A stretch of DNA of 47,546 bases from an uncultured Eudoraea sp. (GTDB lineage Bacteria; Bacteroidota; Bacteroidia; Flavobacteriales; Flavobacteriaceae), in assembly GCA_947258555.1 (NCBI GenBank), contig CAMYJF010000016.1, forward strand, positions 1 to 47,546, given 5' to 3'. Positions 18,854-28,496 of this stretch are shown here, piece by piece. The notes beneath the pieces are model-generated. The model searched no databases. It saw nothing but the letters and a program-made list of their open reading frames with translations, and had not been told where the DNA came from. Made by a program: the position numbers and the translations under genes. Every line of letters begins with the position of its first letter. Positions within the stretch are counted from its first letter, which is position 1.

Positions 18854-19312
18854 TTAGGCTGATTTGTGGATCTTTTTTTTCTCAAATATCTTTTTATCGA
18901 TCGCGATCTCATGAATGGTTTCCATCGCTTTGAAAAACGCGTTTAAATCCTGTTTAGAAAGCTGCTCCCTAACAGATTCGTTAAAACTTAGCACGCGTAC
19001 CTTTGAGCGCTCTCGATTTTCAAGGCCAAATTCGGTGAGATGGATCAGGACACCACGCCCATCTTTAGGATTGGGTTTCCGTTCGATCAATCCTTTTTCT
19101 TCCATGCTTTTCAGGATCCTTGATAAGCTGGTAGCTTCCATTCCCATTTTGGGGCCCAGGGCTGTAGAAGGTGTACCTGATTTGGGATCAATACTTAAAA
19201 GGGTAAAGCCAACGGCCATTGTGGAGTCATATTTCTTAGCTTCTTCATTATACATCCGGGCGACAGCTTGCCAGGTGGCACGAAGCATATAGTCTACAGT
19301 AATTTCTTTCAT
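18854..19312 (-). CDS. MarR-family transcriptional regulator of the beta-oxidation operon
   Basis: The 152-residue winged-helix protein has a helical dimerisation N-terminus (TVDYMLRATWQAVARMYNEEA). The recognition region is GMEATSLSRILKSMEEKGLIERK (about 55-78) and the beta-wing NPKDGRGVLIHLTEFG (about 80-96). MarR proteins bind palindromes as dimers and release them on binding a small ligand, often an aromatic acid or acyl-CoA. The gene is first in the operon with fadB- and fadA-like genes. A perfect 30-bp palindrome lies just upstream, overlapping the promoter, so auto-repression and control of fatty-acid degradation is the natural reading (inference). The ligand may be an acyl-CoA, but nothing in the sequence proves it. 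Confidence 0.9.
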   Translation of the reverse strand: MKEITVDYMLRATWQAVARMYNEEAKKYDSTMAVGFTLLSIDPKSGTPSTALGPKMGMEATSLSRILKSMEEKGLIERKPNPKDGRGVLIHLTEFGLENRERSKVRVLSFNESVREQLSKQDLNAFFKAMETIHEIAIDKKIFEKKKIHKSA

Positions 19313-19331
19313 TGGTTGTTAATAAGGCTAA

Positions 19332-19339
19332 CAAATATA
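19332..19339 (-). promoter_or_regulatory. -7 box of the marR operon promoter (TATATTTG)
   Basis: On the minus strand TATATTTG matches the Bacteroidota -7 consensus TAnnTTTG exactly. It lies 20 bases upstream of the marR ATG, giving a short leader. The expected -33 region falls inside the adjacent palindrome. Confidence 0.65.
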
Positions 19340-19341
19340 CA

Positions 19342-19371
19342 AAAATATACTATGCATGCATAGTATATTTT
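19342..19371. promoter_or_regulatory. Perfect 30-bp palindrome, predicted MarR operator
   Basis: The half-site AAAATATACTATGCA is followed by its exact reverse complement with no spacer, centred between 19356 and 19357. It occupies the region between the -33 and -7 promoter elements of the marR operon, where a bound dimer would block RNA polymerase. Because it is followed on the minus strand by TTTTTG it could also fold as a weak terminator for the acyl-CoA ligase gene upstream. Confidence 0.75.
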
Positions 19372-19424
19372 AAGAAAATCGATAAGTTACGATAAGTAAT
19401 ATTAGCTGTAGTAGATCTTTCGGA

Positions 19425-21194
19425 TCAGTGCCCGTAAATATCGTTATAGAGGGCCATGTACCTGTCTTTAATGATCTTACGGCGCAATTTCATAGTAGGT
19501 GTCATATGTCCTTCATCTATTGTCCAGACATCAGGCGTCAGGCGGAACTGCTTTACTCTTTCCCATTTTGCAAAACTCTCATTGGCACTATCCACTTCCT
19601 CTTGAAATTTTTTGAGGATCCGATCATTTAGGATGATATCGGAGTTTTCACCGTAGGATATTTTGTTCGCTTCGGCCCAATCATAGAGGTATTCAAAATT
19701 GGGCTGGATCAGGGCAGCCGGCATTTTTTCGCCTTCACCTACCACCATGATCTGTTCTATAAATGGGGAGTGCTTAATACGGTTCTCCAATAATTGGGGA
19801 GCCACATATTTACCCCCGGAGGTTTTGAACATCTCTTTTTTGCGATCGGTAATTTTCAAAAATCCATCGGTATCGAACTCACCAATATCCCCGGTGTGGA
19901 AATATCCATCTTTAATTACCTCCGCAGTTTTCTCGGGGTCTTTGTAATAGCCCATCATAACATTAGGTCCCTTGCATAAGATCTCACCATCGCTGGCGAT
20001 CTTTACTTCAACGCCCTCTATGACCTTACCCACAGTGCCAATTCGCAAGCCATGATCGCGTGTATCGTTCACGGAAATGACCGGGGACGTTTCGGTTAGG
20101 CCATATCCTTCCAGTACCGGGATCCCTGCTGCGGCGAATATGCGTGCTAAACGCGGTTGCAGGGCTGCACTACCAGATACCATGGTTTCCAGTTTTCCAC
20201 CAAGTCCTTCCTGCCATTTACTGAAAATAAGCTTCCGGGCTAAGCCTAATTTCTTCTCATATAACCAGCCATTTGCGCCATAGGGTTCAAATTTGAGTCC
20301 GAGGTTTACAGCCCAGAAAAATAATTTGCGTTTGATGCCTGTAAGATCATCGCCTTTTGCTATTATCTTGTCATATACCTTTTCCAAAAGCCTAGGCACG
20401 ACAGTCATTACGTTGGGTTTAATCTCCTTTAGGTTCTCACTGATCTTGTCAATTGCCTCGGCGTAGTAGACCTCGATCCCGCAATACATGTATAGATACA
20501 GGATCATGCGCTCAAAGATGTGACAGACCGGAAGAAAGCTTAGAGCAGAACTGCCGTGTTCAAAAGGCACCCGAATTTGACTTGCCAATACATTGGAAAC
20601 AATGTTATTATGAGAAAGCATAACCCCTTTTGGCCTTCCTGTTGTTCCGGAAGTATAGATCAATGTAGCCAGATCTCCAGGTTTTACAGCATCCTTGCGG
20701 GCTTCTACCTCTGATTGATTGGAAGGATCAGCCCCTATTTTCTTTACTTCAGTCCAATTAGCACAGCCCGGGATATTATCAAAAGAATACACACCAACCA
20801 AGCTTGGCACCTGATCTTTAATGGCATTGATCTTGGCAAGTACTTCTTCGCAAGAGACAAAGACATACTTAGATTCCGAATGGTTCAGTACATAGGCATA
20901 ATCTTCTTCAGAGATGGTAGGATAGATCGGTACATTCTGAGCACCAACTTGCAAAACCCCAATGTCCATTATGCTCCACTCTGTACGATTAGTCATAGAG
21001 ATCAAAGCGATCTTGTCATTGGCTTGTACCCCGAGACGGAGCAAACCTCGACTCACGGCATTGGCCTGATCCAAAAACTCCTGCGAAGAGGTCGATACCC
21101 AATTACCTTCACTTTTAGTTGTAAAAGCTTTCGAAAGATTGAATGTTTTTTGGGTGTAGTAGGGGAATTCAAATATTCGGCTGATCTGCTCCAT
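19425..21194 (-). CDS. Long-chain acyl-CoA synthetase (AMP-forming)
   Basis: The 589-residue adenylate-forming enzyme activates fatty acids to acyl-CoA. The P-loop-like motif LIYTSGTTGRPKG spans residues 178-190. Later motifs are GYGLTETSPVISVN, KGPNVMMGYYKDPEKT, the adenylate-binding YFHTGDIGEFDTDGFLKITDRKKE, and the C-terminal flexible domain with the conserved lysine region near MTPTMKLRRKII. This matches long-chain fatty acid-CoA ligases of the FadD15/FAA type. It lies directly upstream of the marR operon on the same strand. It provides the substrate for that pathway, though it is outside the palindrome-controlled unit. Upstream lies purL, 61 bases away. Confidence 0.93.
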   Translation of the reverse strand: MEQISRIFEFPYYTQKTFNLSKAFTTKSEGNWVSTSSQEFLDQANAVSRGLLRLGVQANDKIALISMTNRTEWSIMDIGVLQVGAQNVPIYPTISEEDYAYVLNHSESKYVFVSCEEVLAKINAIKDQVPSLVGVYSFDNIPGCANWTEVKKIGADPSNQSEVEARKDAVKPGDLATLIYTSGTTGRPKGVMLSHNNIVSNVLASQIRVPFEHGSSALSFLPVCHIFERMILYLYMYCGIEVYYAEAIDKISENLKEIKPNVMTVVPRLLEKVYDKIIAKGDDLTGIKRKLFFWAVNLGLKFEPYGANGWLYEKKLGLARKLIFSKWQEGLGGKLETMVSGSAALQPRLARIFAAAGIPVLEGYGLTETSPVISVNDTRDHGLRIGTVGKVIEGVEVKIASDGEILCKGPNVMMGYYKDPEKTAEVIKDGYFHTGDIGEFDTDGFLKITDRKKEMFKTSGGKYVAPQLLENRIKHSPFIEQIMVVGEGEKMPAALIQPNFEYLYDWAEANKISYGENSDIILNDRILKKFQEEVDSANESFAKWERVKQFRLTPDVWTIDEGHMTPTMKLRRKIIKDRYMALYNDIYGH

Positions 21195-21255
21195 TATGTG
21201 CGTGGGTTATTCCATGCAAAATAGGAAAACGCAGGCGGAATATAAAATGGGCTAA

Positions 21256-24200
21256 TTAGTTATGCGATTCGATCCACTCTCGCGCATTGACAAATGCCTT
21301 GATCCAGGGCGAGATCTCATCCTGTCTGTCTTTAGGGTAATGGGCCCAATTCCATGGAAATATAGAGCGTTCAAAATGGGGCATGGTCACCAAATGCCTT
21401 CCTGTACTATCACAGAGCATGGCCGTGTTATAATCACTTCCGTTCGGATTAGACGGGTAATCACCATAGCCATATGTGGCCACTATATCGTAGGCAGCTT
21501 CTTTCATAGGCAAGTTGAACTTCCCTTCTCCGTGTGATATCCAAATCCCCAAGCGGGCACCTTCCATATTAGAAAGCATGACCGAATTGTTCTTTTGAAT
21601 CACAACTGATGTAAAATTACTTTCGTGCTTATGGGAATCATTATGTAACAACTTTCCATGAGTTTCGTGCTCCGGATTGATCAGATCAAGCTCCATGAAT
21701 AATTGACAACCATTACAAATGCCCACCGAAAGGGTGTCTTCTCGAGAAAAGAAGTTTTTAAGAGCTTTTCTGGCTTTTTCGTTGTATTTAAATGCACCTG
21801 CCCATCCCTTGGCAGATCCCAGCACATCGGAATTGGAAAATCCTCCCACAGCGCCGATAAAACGAACGCCTTCCAGCGTTTCTCTGCCGGAGATCAGATC
21901 TGTCATATGGACATCCCGAACGTTAAAGCCAGCCAGGTACATGGCATGTGCCATTTCCCGTTCGGAATTACTCCCTTTTTCTCTTAAAATAGCTGCCTGA
22001 GGTCTTTTGTCTTCTGCTGGTTTTTGGGGAAGCTGACCCTGAAAATTTGTCGGGAAGCTATACGTGAGTGGCTGGACTTTATAATTCGCAAACCGCTCGC
22101 TTGCCAGGTTATTTGCAGTTTGTTTCTGATCCAGCAACCATGAGGTTCTATACCAGGTTTCCCGCATTTCATCGACGTCTATATCGAGAATGGTTTCATT
22201 ATTCTTGATAACGAGTCGGGCCTCTGACCGGACCTGACCTATAGGATATGCCCGAACGCCGACTTCTTCTAATTCCCTGGCTACGTTATGGTCTTTGGCC
22301 TGAAATACGATCCCGGCATTTTCTGAGAAGAGGGATTTGACACTGTCGTTTGTAGCAAAGGCCGAAATATCTAATGTTGCTCCCATATCCAGATCAGCGA
22401 AGCACATTTCTAAAAGTGTAGTTATGAGTCCGCCCGATCCCACATCATGCCCTGCCAGAATACGTTCTTCATGAATCAGCTGCTGCATTGTGTCGAAGGC
22501 ATTTTTAAAATATGCCGGATCTTTAATACCCGGAGCTTCCGCGCCCACGGCATTTCGCGACTGCGAAAAAGAGGAGCCTCCCAATTTCAGCGCGTCCTGA
22601 GACATGTTTATATAGTAAATAAGTCCGCCTTCTTTTTGGAATACAGGCTCAACTACCTTAGATATGGCATGGCAATTCCCGGCAGCGGATATGATCACGG
22701 TGCCTGGGGAAATGACTTGCTCCCCATTGTATTTCTGCTTCATAGAGAGCGAATCCTTACCGGTTGGCACATTAACCCCTAAGGCAATGGCAAAATCCGA
22801 TACGGCTTTTACGGCTTCGTAAAGGCGCGCATCCTCACCCTCATTCCTGCAAGGCCACATCCAGTTTGCTGAGAGGGAAACGGATTTGAGTCCGTCTTTA
22901 AGGGGTGCCCAGATTATATTAGTAAGGGCTTCGGCTATGCTGTTCTGACTCCCGGCTATCGGGTCGATCAACCCGGAAATAGGGGAGTGGCCAATTGAAG
23001 TAGCGATGCCTTCGGCACCTTTAAAATCCAAGGCCATAACACCGCAATTGTTTAAAGGCAGTTGCAGCGGACCTGCGCATTGTTGTTTGGCAACGAGTCC
23101 ACCTACGCAGCGATCTACCTTATTTGTAAGCCAGTCTTTGCAGGCCACAGCCTCCAACTGCAAGACATCTTTCAGATAGGTCGAGAAATGGTCCTGAAGG
23201 TAATCCGGATCCACGTAGACACGCTCTAATGCGGTATCGGCCATAATAGTTTTAGGAGAACTGCCGAACATATCCGCTAGATCCAGGTCCATGGGCTTAC
23301 TATCTTTTTTGGGCGAATAAAATGAGAAATGGTCATCGCCTGTGACTTCTCCCACTTCATACATCGGGGCCCGTTCACGTTCAGCGATCGTCCTGAGCAG
23401 ATCGATATCCTTTCCGGCAATAACCAGTCCCATTCTTTCCTGGGATTCATTCCCGATCAATTCTTTAGCCGAAAGTGTAGGATCGCCAACAGGTAGCGCA
23501 TCCATATTTATGGCTCCGCCGGTTTCCTCTACCAATTCTGAAAGGCAATTCAAGTGTCCACCTGCTCCATGATCGTGAATAGAGACAATAGGATTGGTAT
23601 CTGCCTCTACAAAAGCCCGAATGGCATTTGCTGCGCGTTTCTGCATTTCAGGATTGGATCGCTGGACGGCATTTAGTTCGATGGATGTACTGAATTCGCC
23701 TGTATCGGCGCTGGACACAGCGGCACCACCCATTCCAATTCGATAATTATCCCCTCCCAGTATGACGATTTTATCTCCTTTTTCAGGGGTATCTTTCTTT
23801 GCCTGTGCGGCTTTTCCAAAACCAATACCTCCAGCCATCATAATGACCTTGTCGTAGGCCAACTTGCGTTCATGCTCCTGGTGTTCAAAAGTGAGTACAG
23901 ATCCGGCGATCAGCGGTTGGCCAAATTTATTCCCAAAGTCGGACGCCCCGTTCGATGCTTTTATGAGAATATCCATCGGGGTTTGGTAAAGCCAGGGCCT
24001 TGCCTCCACGGCCTGCTCCCAGGCTCTGTTTTCATCCAGTCGGGAATAAGCAGTCATGTACACTGCAGTCCCGGCAAGGGGCAGGGATCCTTTCCCACCT
24101 GCCAGTCTGTCGCGAATTTCTCCTCCAGATCCTGTAGCGGCTCCGTTGAAGGGTTCGACAGTCGTTGGGAAATTATGCGTTTCTGCCTTGAGGGAGATAA

Positions 24201-24921
24201 TTGTGTCTACCGTTGTTTCCTGATAGGTATCCGGTTTATTCGCCGATCGGGGTGCGAACTGCGTAACCTTGGGGCCTTCAATAAAGGCCACGTTATCCTT
24301 ATATGCAGAGACAATACTATTGGGGTGTGTCTTTGAGGTTTTCTTGATCAGGGAAAAGAGGGAATCTGGTTTTTCTTCCCCGTCGATGATAAAAGTGCCG
24401 TTAAATATTTTGTGCCTGCAATGTTCCGAATTCACCTGGCTAAAACCGAACACTTCAGAATCGGTAAGAGCGCGTCCTAAACGCGTAGACAGTTCCTCTA
24501 AATACGCTACTTCTTCCCGACTCAGTGCAAGGCCCTCTTCTTTGTTATAGGTGGCGATGTCTTCAATATCCCGGATAGGTTCCGGATCTATATCGATGGT
24601 AAATAATGCCTGGTCCAGTGCGTTGTATTTCTGTGAGAGCATCGGGTCAAATTCCCTGAAATCTTCTGTTACAGCGTGGTATTCTTCTATTCGTGAAATT
24701 CCCTTAACGCCCATGTTCTGGGTGATCTCGGTGGCATTGGTACTCCATGGCGTGATCATCGCAGCCCTGGGGCCAACAAAAAAAGCGTCTACAGACGCCT
24801 CCTCTATTTTGGGTTGCTCACCAAACAGCCAGCTTAATTTGGCCACATCATCCGAAGGGACATGATCCGGTCCTTCAACGGCATATACCAGGGATTTCGG
24901 GTCACCAAAAAAATGGATCAT
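21256..24921 (-). CDS. purL: Phosphoribosylformylglycinamidine synthase
   Basis: The 1221-residue large-type PurL (FGAM synthase) performs the ATP- and glutamine-dependent fourth step of purine synthesis. It has an N-terminal PurS-like part, two AIRS-related halves (GFSQVNSEHCRHKIFNG, SLKAETHNFPTTVEPFNGAATGSGGEIRD; VPTGKDSLSMKQKY) and a C-terminal class I glutaminase. The glutaminase nucleophile is in VGICNGCQLFMEL and the His/Glu pair is near MPHFERSIFPWNW. The open frame begins with a GTG at 24945, but family members start MIHFFG, which fits the ATG at 24921. The GTG overlaps a -7 promoter box, which also argues for the later start. No other pur genes are nearby. Confidence 0.96.
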   Translation of the reverse strand: MIHFFGDPKSLVYAVEGPDHVPSDDVAKLSWLFGEQPKIEEASVDAFFVGPRAAMITPWSTNATEITQNMGVKGISRIEEYHAVTEDFREFDPMLSQKYNALDQALFTIDIDPEPIRDIEDIATYNKEEGLALSREEVAYLEELSTRLGRALTDSEVFGFSQVNSEHCRHKIFNGTFIIDGEEKPDSLFSLIKKTSKTHPNSIVSAYKDNVAFIEGPKVTQFAPRSANKPDTYQETTVDTIISLKAETHNFPTTVEPFNGAATGSGGEIRDRLAGGKGSLPLAGTAVYMTAYSRLDENRAWEQAVEARPWLYQTPMDILIKASNGASDFGNKFGQPLIAGSVLTFEHQEHERKLAYDKVIMMAGGIGFGKAAQAKKDTPEKGDKIVILGGDNYRIGMGGAAVSSADTGEFSTSIELNAVQRSNPEMQKRAANAIRAFVEADTNPIVSIHDHGAGGHLNCLSELVEETGGAINMDALPVGDPTLSAKELIGNESQERMGLVIAGKDIDLLRTIAERERAPMYEVGEVTGDDHFSFYSPKKDSKPMDLDLADMFGSSPKTIMADTALERVYVDPDYLQDHFSTYLKDVLQLEAVACKDWLTNKVDRCVGGLVAKQQCAGPLQLPLNNCGVMALDFKGAEGIATSIGHSPISGLIDPIAGSQNSIAEALTNIIWAPLKDGLKSVSLSANWMWPCRNEGEDARLYEAVKAVSDFAIALGVNVPTGKDSLSMKQKYNGEQVISPGTVIISAAGNCHAISKVVEPVFQKEGGLIYYINMSQDALKLGGSSFSQSRNAVGAEAPGIKDPAYFKNAFDTMQQLIHEERILAGHDVGSGGLITTLLEMCFADLDMGATLDISAFATNDSVKSLFSENAGIVFQAKDHNVARELEEVGVRAYPIGQVRSEARLVIKNNETILDIDVDEMRETWYRTSWLLDQKQTANNLASERFANYKVQPLTYSFPTNFQGQLPQKPAEDKRPQAAILREKGSNSEREMAHAMYLAGFNVRDVHMTDLISGRETLEGVRFIGAVGGFSNSDVLGSAKGWAGAFKYNEKARKALKNFFSREDTLSVGICNGCQLFMELDLINPEHETHGKLLHNDSHKHESNFTSVVIQKNNSVMLSNMEGARLGIWISHGEGKFNLPMKEAAYDIVATYGYGDYPSNPNGSDYNTAMLCDSTGRHLVTMPHFERSIFPWNWAHYPKDRQDEISPWIKAFVNAREWIESHN

Positions 24922-24944
24922 GGGCTGTGGTGAATTAGAAGCCA

Positions 24945-24952
24945 CAAATTTA
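24945..24952 (-). promoter_or_regulatory. Possible -7 promoter box of purL (TAAATTTG)
   Basis: TAAATTTG on the minus strand matches TAnnTTTG. It would place the transcript start about 15-20 bases before the ATG at 24921. I see no TTG at the expected -33 distance, so support is partial. Confidence 0.4.
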
Positions 24953-25011
24953 CACCAATAAATAAAGAAATGGTAGTGAGTATATTGTCAGTTATCAAAG
25001 AGGGATGTTGA

Positions 25012-25095
25012 TTACTTTCTTTGCAATTGTGTCACATAAAACCCATCAAATTCGGTAACGTTGGATGAATTGAAGAAAATGGTATTTATAAATAG
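25012..25095 (-). pseudogene. Remnant of the 3' end of an rsmB-like gene
   Basis: On the minus strand this piece reads NSSNVTEFDGFYVTQLQRK and then a stop. The intact RsmB at 28497 ends WPSVTGFDGFYVATLHSQ. At DNA level 25021-25065 and 28506-28550 match at 33 of 45 positions, in the same orientation, with a 15-base identical core CACATAAAACCCATC. Only about 27 codons are open (an in-frame TAA lies at 25096-25098), so this is a tail without the rest of the gene. It marks an old recombination at the 3' end of rsmB that brought in, or was displaced by, the S41 protease gene between the two copies. Confidence 0.72.
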
Positions 25096-25175
25096 TTATC
25101 CCAATTTCTTCCTATCTTTAAATTCTTCCTCCGCATTATAAATTCATACGTTAAAAACATAAAACACCTATTAAA

Positions 25176-28100
25176 ATGAAAAATGGTTATTCATTAGTCT
25201 GCCTTACCTTGTCGTTTCTATTTGGCATATTCTTTCTTCAGGGTCAAAGTACAAATGACACAAGGCTTTTGCAATCTCCCGCAATAAGCGAAACACATAT
25301 CGCTTTCATCTATGCTGATGATTTATGGATTGCTGATCGGGATGGTTCCAATCCAAAACGGCTGACTATAGACGAAGGTATTGAATCCCGTCCAGTCTTT
25401 TCCCCTGACGGTTCCAACATTGCTTTTAGCGCACAATACGATGGTAATACCGATGCATTTGTCATTCCTGCAACGGGAGGTGTCCCTAAAAGACTTACAT
25501 GGCATCCTTCCTGGGATAACGTGGAAGATTTCACGCCTGATGGAGAGCATATTCTTTTTATTTCCCGGCGTAGCAACCATACCACTCGCCATGCACGGCT
25601 ATATAAAGTGGGTATAAATGGCGGGCAACCAGAAGAATTTTCGATCCCTACGGTATGGCGTGCGAAAATATCGCCGGATGGCAAGTACATTGCCTATAAT
25701 CCCATTTATGAAGTTTTTAATCAATGGAAGAACTACCGTGGTGGCACACAAGCACGAATTTGGATTTTGGATACGGAGACCAATGATGTTGTTGAAATTC
25801 CAAAACCGGCTACTGGTGGAAATGATGCACATCCAAACTGGGTTGGTGATACCGTTTATTTCCGCAGTGACCGGAATGGGGAATTCAACCTGTATTCATT
25901 CGATATGAATAGCAAAGCCGTGTCTCAACATACACAATTTGGTGATTTTCCTATTTCCAGTCTAACTGCCAATGGGAATGCGCTCATTTTTGAGCAAGGT
26001 GGTTACCTACATATTTATAATCCCAGTGCGGGCAACAGCCAGAAATTAACGGTTGGTATTGCAACGGATCTGTTGGAATTGCGCCCTAGATTTGTTTCTG
26101 GCTCTAAATATATAAGAAGTGCCGGTATTTCGCCATCCGGTGCACGGGCAGTCATAGATTTTAGAGGCGAAATTGTCACAGTACCTGCTGAAAAAGGCGA
26201 TGTAGTAAATCTTACCCAAACTCCTGGAGTACATGAGCAAGCACCACAATGGTCACCCGATGGTAAAAACATCGCATATTTTTCAGATGAAAGTGGCGAA
26301 TATGCCATGCACATCAAAAAAGTTTCCGATAGAGGCGTCCGTAAACTGCCGCTGAACGGTAATGGTTTCTATTCCAATATTCATTGGTCACCGGATAGTA
26401 AAAAGCTGTGCTTTGTAGACAATGGTCGAACCCTTTATGTAATGGACAGTGCCAGCGGCGCTGTGTCCAAGATCGCTACTGATGCCTTATATTTTCCTGG
26501 CCCCTATCGCGATTTGTTCGGCTCCTGGTCTCACGATTCAAAGTGGGTGGCTTATACCGTGATTACAGACACAAATTTTGAACAGGCCTTTGTTTATTCT
26601 ATAGATCAAAAACGTAATTACGAACTATCCGATGGCTTATCTAGCGTATCAGAACCCCGTTTTGATCCCAATGGCAAATATATCTACATGCTGGCGTCTA
26701 CCGATGCGGGTCCAGTTATGAATTGGTTCGACCAATCCAACCAGGATATGGAAATGACCAATGCCATTTACCTTGTGACATTGCAAAAAGACCTGGTTTC
26801 TCCCTTGGCAAAGGAGAACGATGAAGAAAAAGGAGAAGAAAGTGAAAAGGATGGAGATGACATTAATAAAAAAGACAAAGACAAAGGAAATACCCAGAAA
26901 GTGAATATCGTCATTGATTGGCAGGACATTCATAACCGAATTCTTTCTTTACCAATTTCGCCAGGAATGTATTCTAATTTATGGACTGCAGAGGAGGGAA
27001 CTATATACTATCTGGCACGTACACCTCATAGCGGATTTAATGATGCCCAATCCGTGATGAAGTTTACGTTCGAAGACAGGAAAGCGGAAGAGGTGATGAA
27101 AGCCAATGATTTCGAGATTTCTGCAGACAGCAAAAAGATGTTTTTCAGAAATGGTAGTAATTGGGGCATAACAGACGTGGGTAAAAAACCAGAAAATGGG
27201 AACCTCGATGTTGGAGCTATCAAAGTTAAGATCGATCCTCGGAAAGAATGGAGGAACATTTTTGAAGAGGCATGGCGTGTGAATCGCGATTATTTTTATG
27301 ATCCGAATATGCATGGTCTTGATTGGCAAGCTATTAAGTCGAAGTACGAGGGATTTCTTGACGATGTGGTGTGCAGTTCGGACTTATATACAATGATGAG
27401 GCATATGTTTAGTGAAGTGGCCGTCGGGCACCATCGGTTCTTTGGGCCAATGGATCGGTTAAATACCCCGGATCGTGTAAATGTGGGATTGTTGGGTGCG
27501 GATTATTCCATTGAAAATGGCCGATACCGCATTGCTAAGATATATGGCGGACTCAACTGGACACCTGATCTCCGGTCTCCGCTTACCGAACCTGGTGTAA
27601 ACGCCAGTACAGGAGATTATATTTTGGAGGTTGATGGTAGGTCTGTTACTAGCGATGAGAATTTTTTCAGCTTTTTTGAGAACCGAGCAGACAAGATAGT
27701 AAACCTGAAAATCGGCCCCAATGCAGATGGATCCAATTCAAAAATTGTAAAAGTGGTTCCAATTGGTAATGAAATGGCCCTGAGGAACCGGGATTGGGTA
27801 GAAGGAAATATTAAAAAGGTTGATGAAGCCACGGATGGCCAAGTGGCATATGTCTATGTTCCGAATACAGCCGGTGCAGGACACACCTATTTTAAAAGGT
27901 ATTTTTTTCCACAGGTACATAAGAAGGCCATCATCATAGATGAAAGGCATAATGGTGGTGGGCAGTTGGCCGATTACTATATAGATATCTTAAAAAAACC
28001 ATACCAATCCAGCTGGAACTTTAGGTACGGTAAGGACCTGAAAGCGCCCAGCGGGTCTATTCAAGGGCCGAAAGTCATGTTGATTGATGAAACAGCGGGT

Positions 28101-28448
28101 TCCGGAGGTGATTACCTGCCATGGATGTTCCGAAAGTTCGGCTTAGGAACGTTGATTGGTAAGACCACCTGGGGCGGATTGGTCGGAGTATTGGGCTATC
28201 CCCAATTCATTGATGGTCGTGGTGTTACTGCTCCTAATGTAGCTTTTTATGATTCTACTGGGTTTACCATAGAAAACCAGGGCATTGATCCTGATATTGA
28301 AATTGAGCAATGGCCTAAGGAAGTTATGGCCGGTAAGGACCCACAATTGGAAAAGGCGATTGAGGTGATATTGCAACAACTAAACGATTATAACGAGAAC
28401 CTGCCTCCCAGACCAGAATATCCGATTCGGGTGCGTAAAATGGAGTAG
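25176..28448 (+). CDS. Tricorn-like S41 peptidase with TolB/WD40 beta-propellers, secreted
   Basis: The 1090-residue product has a signal peptide (MKNGYSLVCLTLSFLFGIFFLQGQS). Two TolB-like propellers follow (about 30-560; repeats such as SPDGSNIAFSAQYDGNTDAF and WSPDGKNIAYFSDESGEYAM). Then come an acidic/Lys-rich linker (about 545-575), a helical part with VGHHRF (His752-His753), a PDZ-like domain (about 770-860) and the S41 core. Catalytic motifs are ETAGSGGDYLP (Ser976, Asp979) and IENQGIDPD (Glu1033). This is the architecture of the archaeal Tricorn protease, here exported. It is the only plus-strand gene in a long minus-strand block and is bracketed by the rsmB tail remnant and the rsmB end, so it looks acquired. 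It converges with rsmB. Confidence 0.93.
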   Translation: MKNGYSLVCLTLSFLFGIFFLQGQSTNDTRLLQSPAISETHIAFIYADDLWIADRDGSNPKRLTIDEGIESRPVFSPDGSNIAFSAQYDGNTDAFVIPATGGVPKRLTWHPSWDNVEDFTPDGEHILFISRRSNHTTRHARLYKVGINGGQPEEFSIPTVWRAKISPDGKYIAYNPIYEVFNQWKNYRGGTQARIWILDTETNDVVEIPKPATGGNDAHPNWVGDTVYFRSDRNGEFNLYSFDMNSKAVSQHTQFGDFPISSLTANGNALIFEQGGYLHIYNPSAGNSQKLTVGIATDLLELRPRFVSGSKYIRSAGISPSGARAVIDFRGEIVTVPAEKGDVVNLTQTPGVHEQAPQWSPDGKNIAYFSDESGEYAMHIKKVSDRGVRKLPLNGNGFYSNIHWSPDSKKLCFVDNGRTLYVMDSASGAVSKIATDALYFPGPYRDLFGSWSHDSKWVAYTVITDTNFEQAFVYSIDQKRNYELSDGLSSVSEPRFDPNGKYIYMLASTDAGPVMNWFDQSNQDMEMTNAIYLVTLQKDLVSPLAKENDEEKGEESEKDGDDINKKDKDKGNTQKVNIVIDWQDIHNRILSLPISPGMYSNLWTAEEGTIYYLARTPHSGFNDAQSVMKFTFEDRKAEEVMKANDFEISADSKKMFFRNGSNWGITDVGKKPENGNLDVGAIKVKIDPRKEWRNIFEEAWRVNRDYFYDPNMHGLDWQAIKSKYEGFLDDVVCSSDLYTMMRHMFSEVAVGHHRFFGPMDRLNTPDRVNVGLLGADYSIENGRYRIAKIYGGLNWTPDLRSPLTEPGVNASTGDYILEVDGRSVTSDENFFSFFENRADKIVNLKIGPNADGSNSKIVKVVPIGNEMALRNRDWVEGNIKKVDEATDGQVAYVYVPNTAGAGHTYFKRYFFPQVHKKAIIIDERHNGGGQLADYYIDILKKPYQSSWNFRYGKDLKAPSGSIQGPKVMLIDETAGSGGDYLPWMFRKFGLGTLIGKTTWGGLVGVLGYPQFIDGRGVTAPNVAFYDSTGFTIENQGIDPDIEIEQWPKEVMAGKDPQLEKAIEVILQQLNDYNENLPPRPEYPIRVRKME

Positions 28449-28496
28449 GTGTATCAATTGTGAGTCTATCTAGTATTTTGCCCGGTATTTTGAAAC

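Noticed and set aside
19342-19371. Palindrome as a dedicated terminator of the acyl-CoA ligase gene
   Set aside because: The stem is AT-rich with no loop bases and overlaps a promoter; an operator is more likely, though a secondary terminator effect is possible.
25024-28462. CAATTGTG at 25024-25031 and 28455-28462 as a target-site duplication around the S41 gene
   Set aside because: Eight AT-rich bases can match by chance, and the right copy does not sit at the edge of the rsmB homology. The rsmB tail repeat explains the event better.
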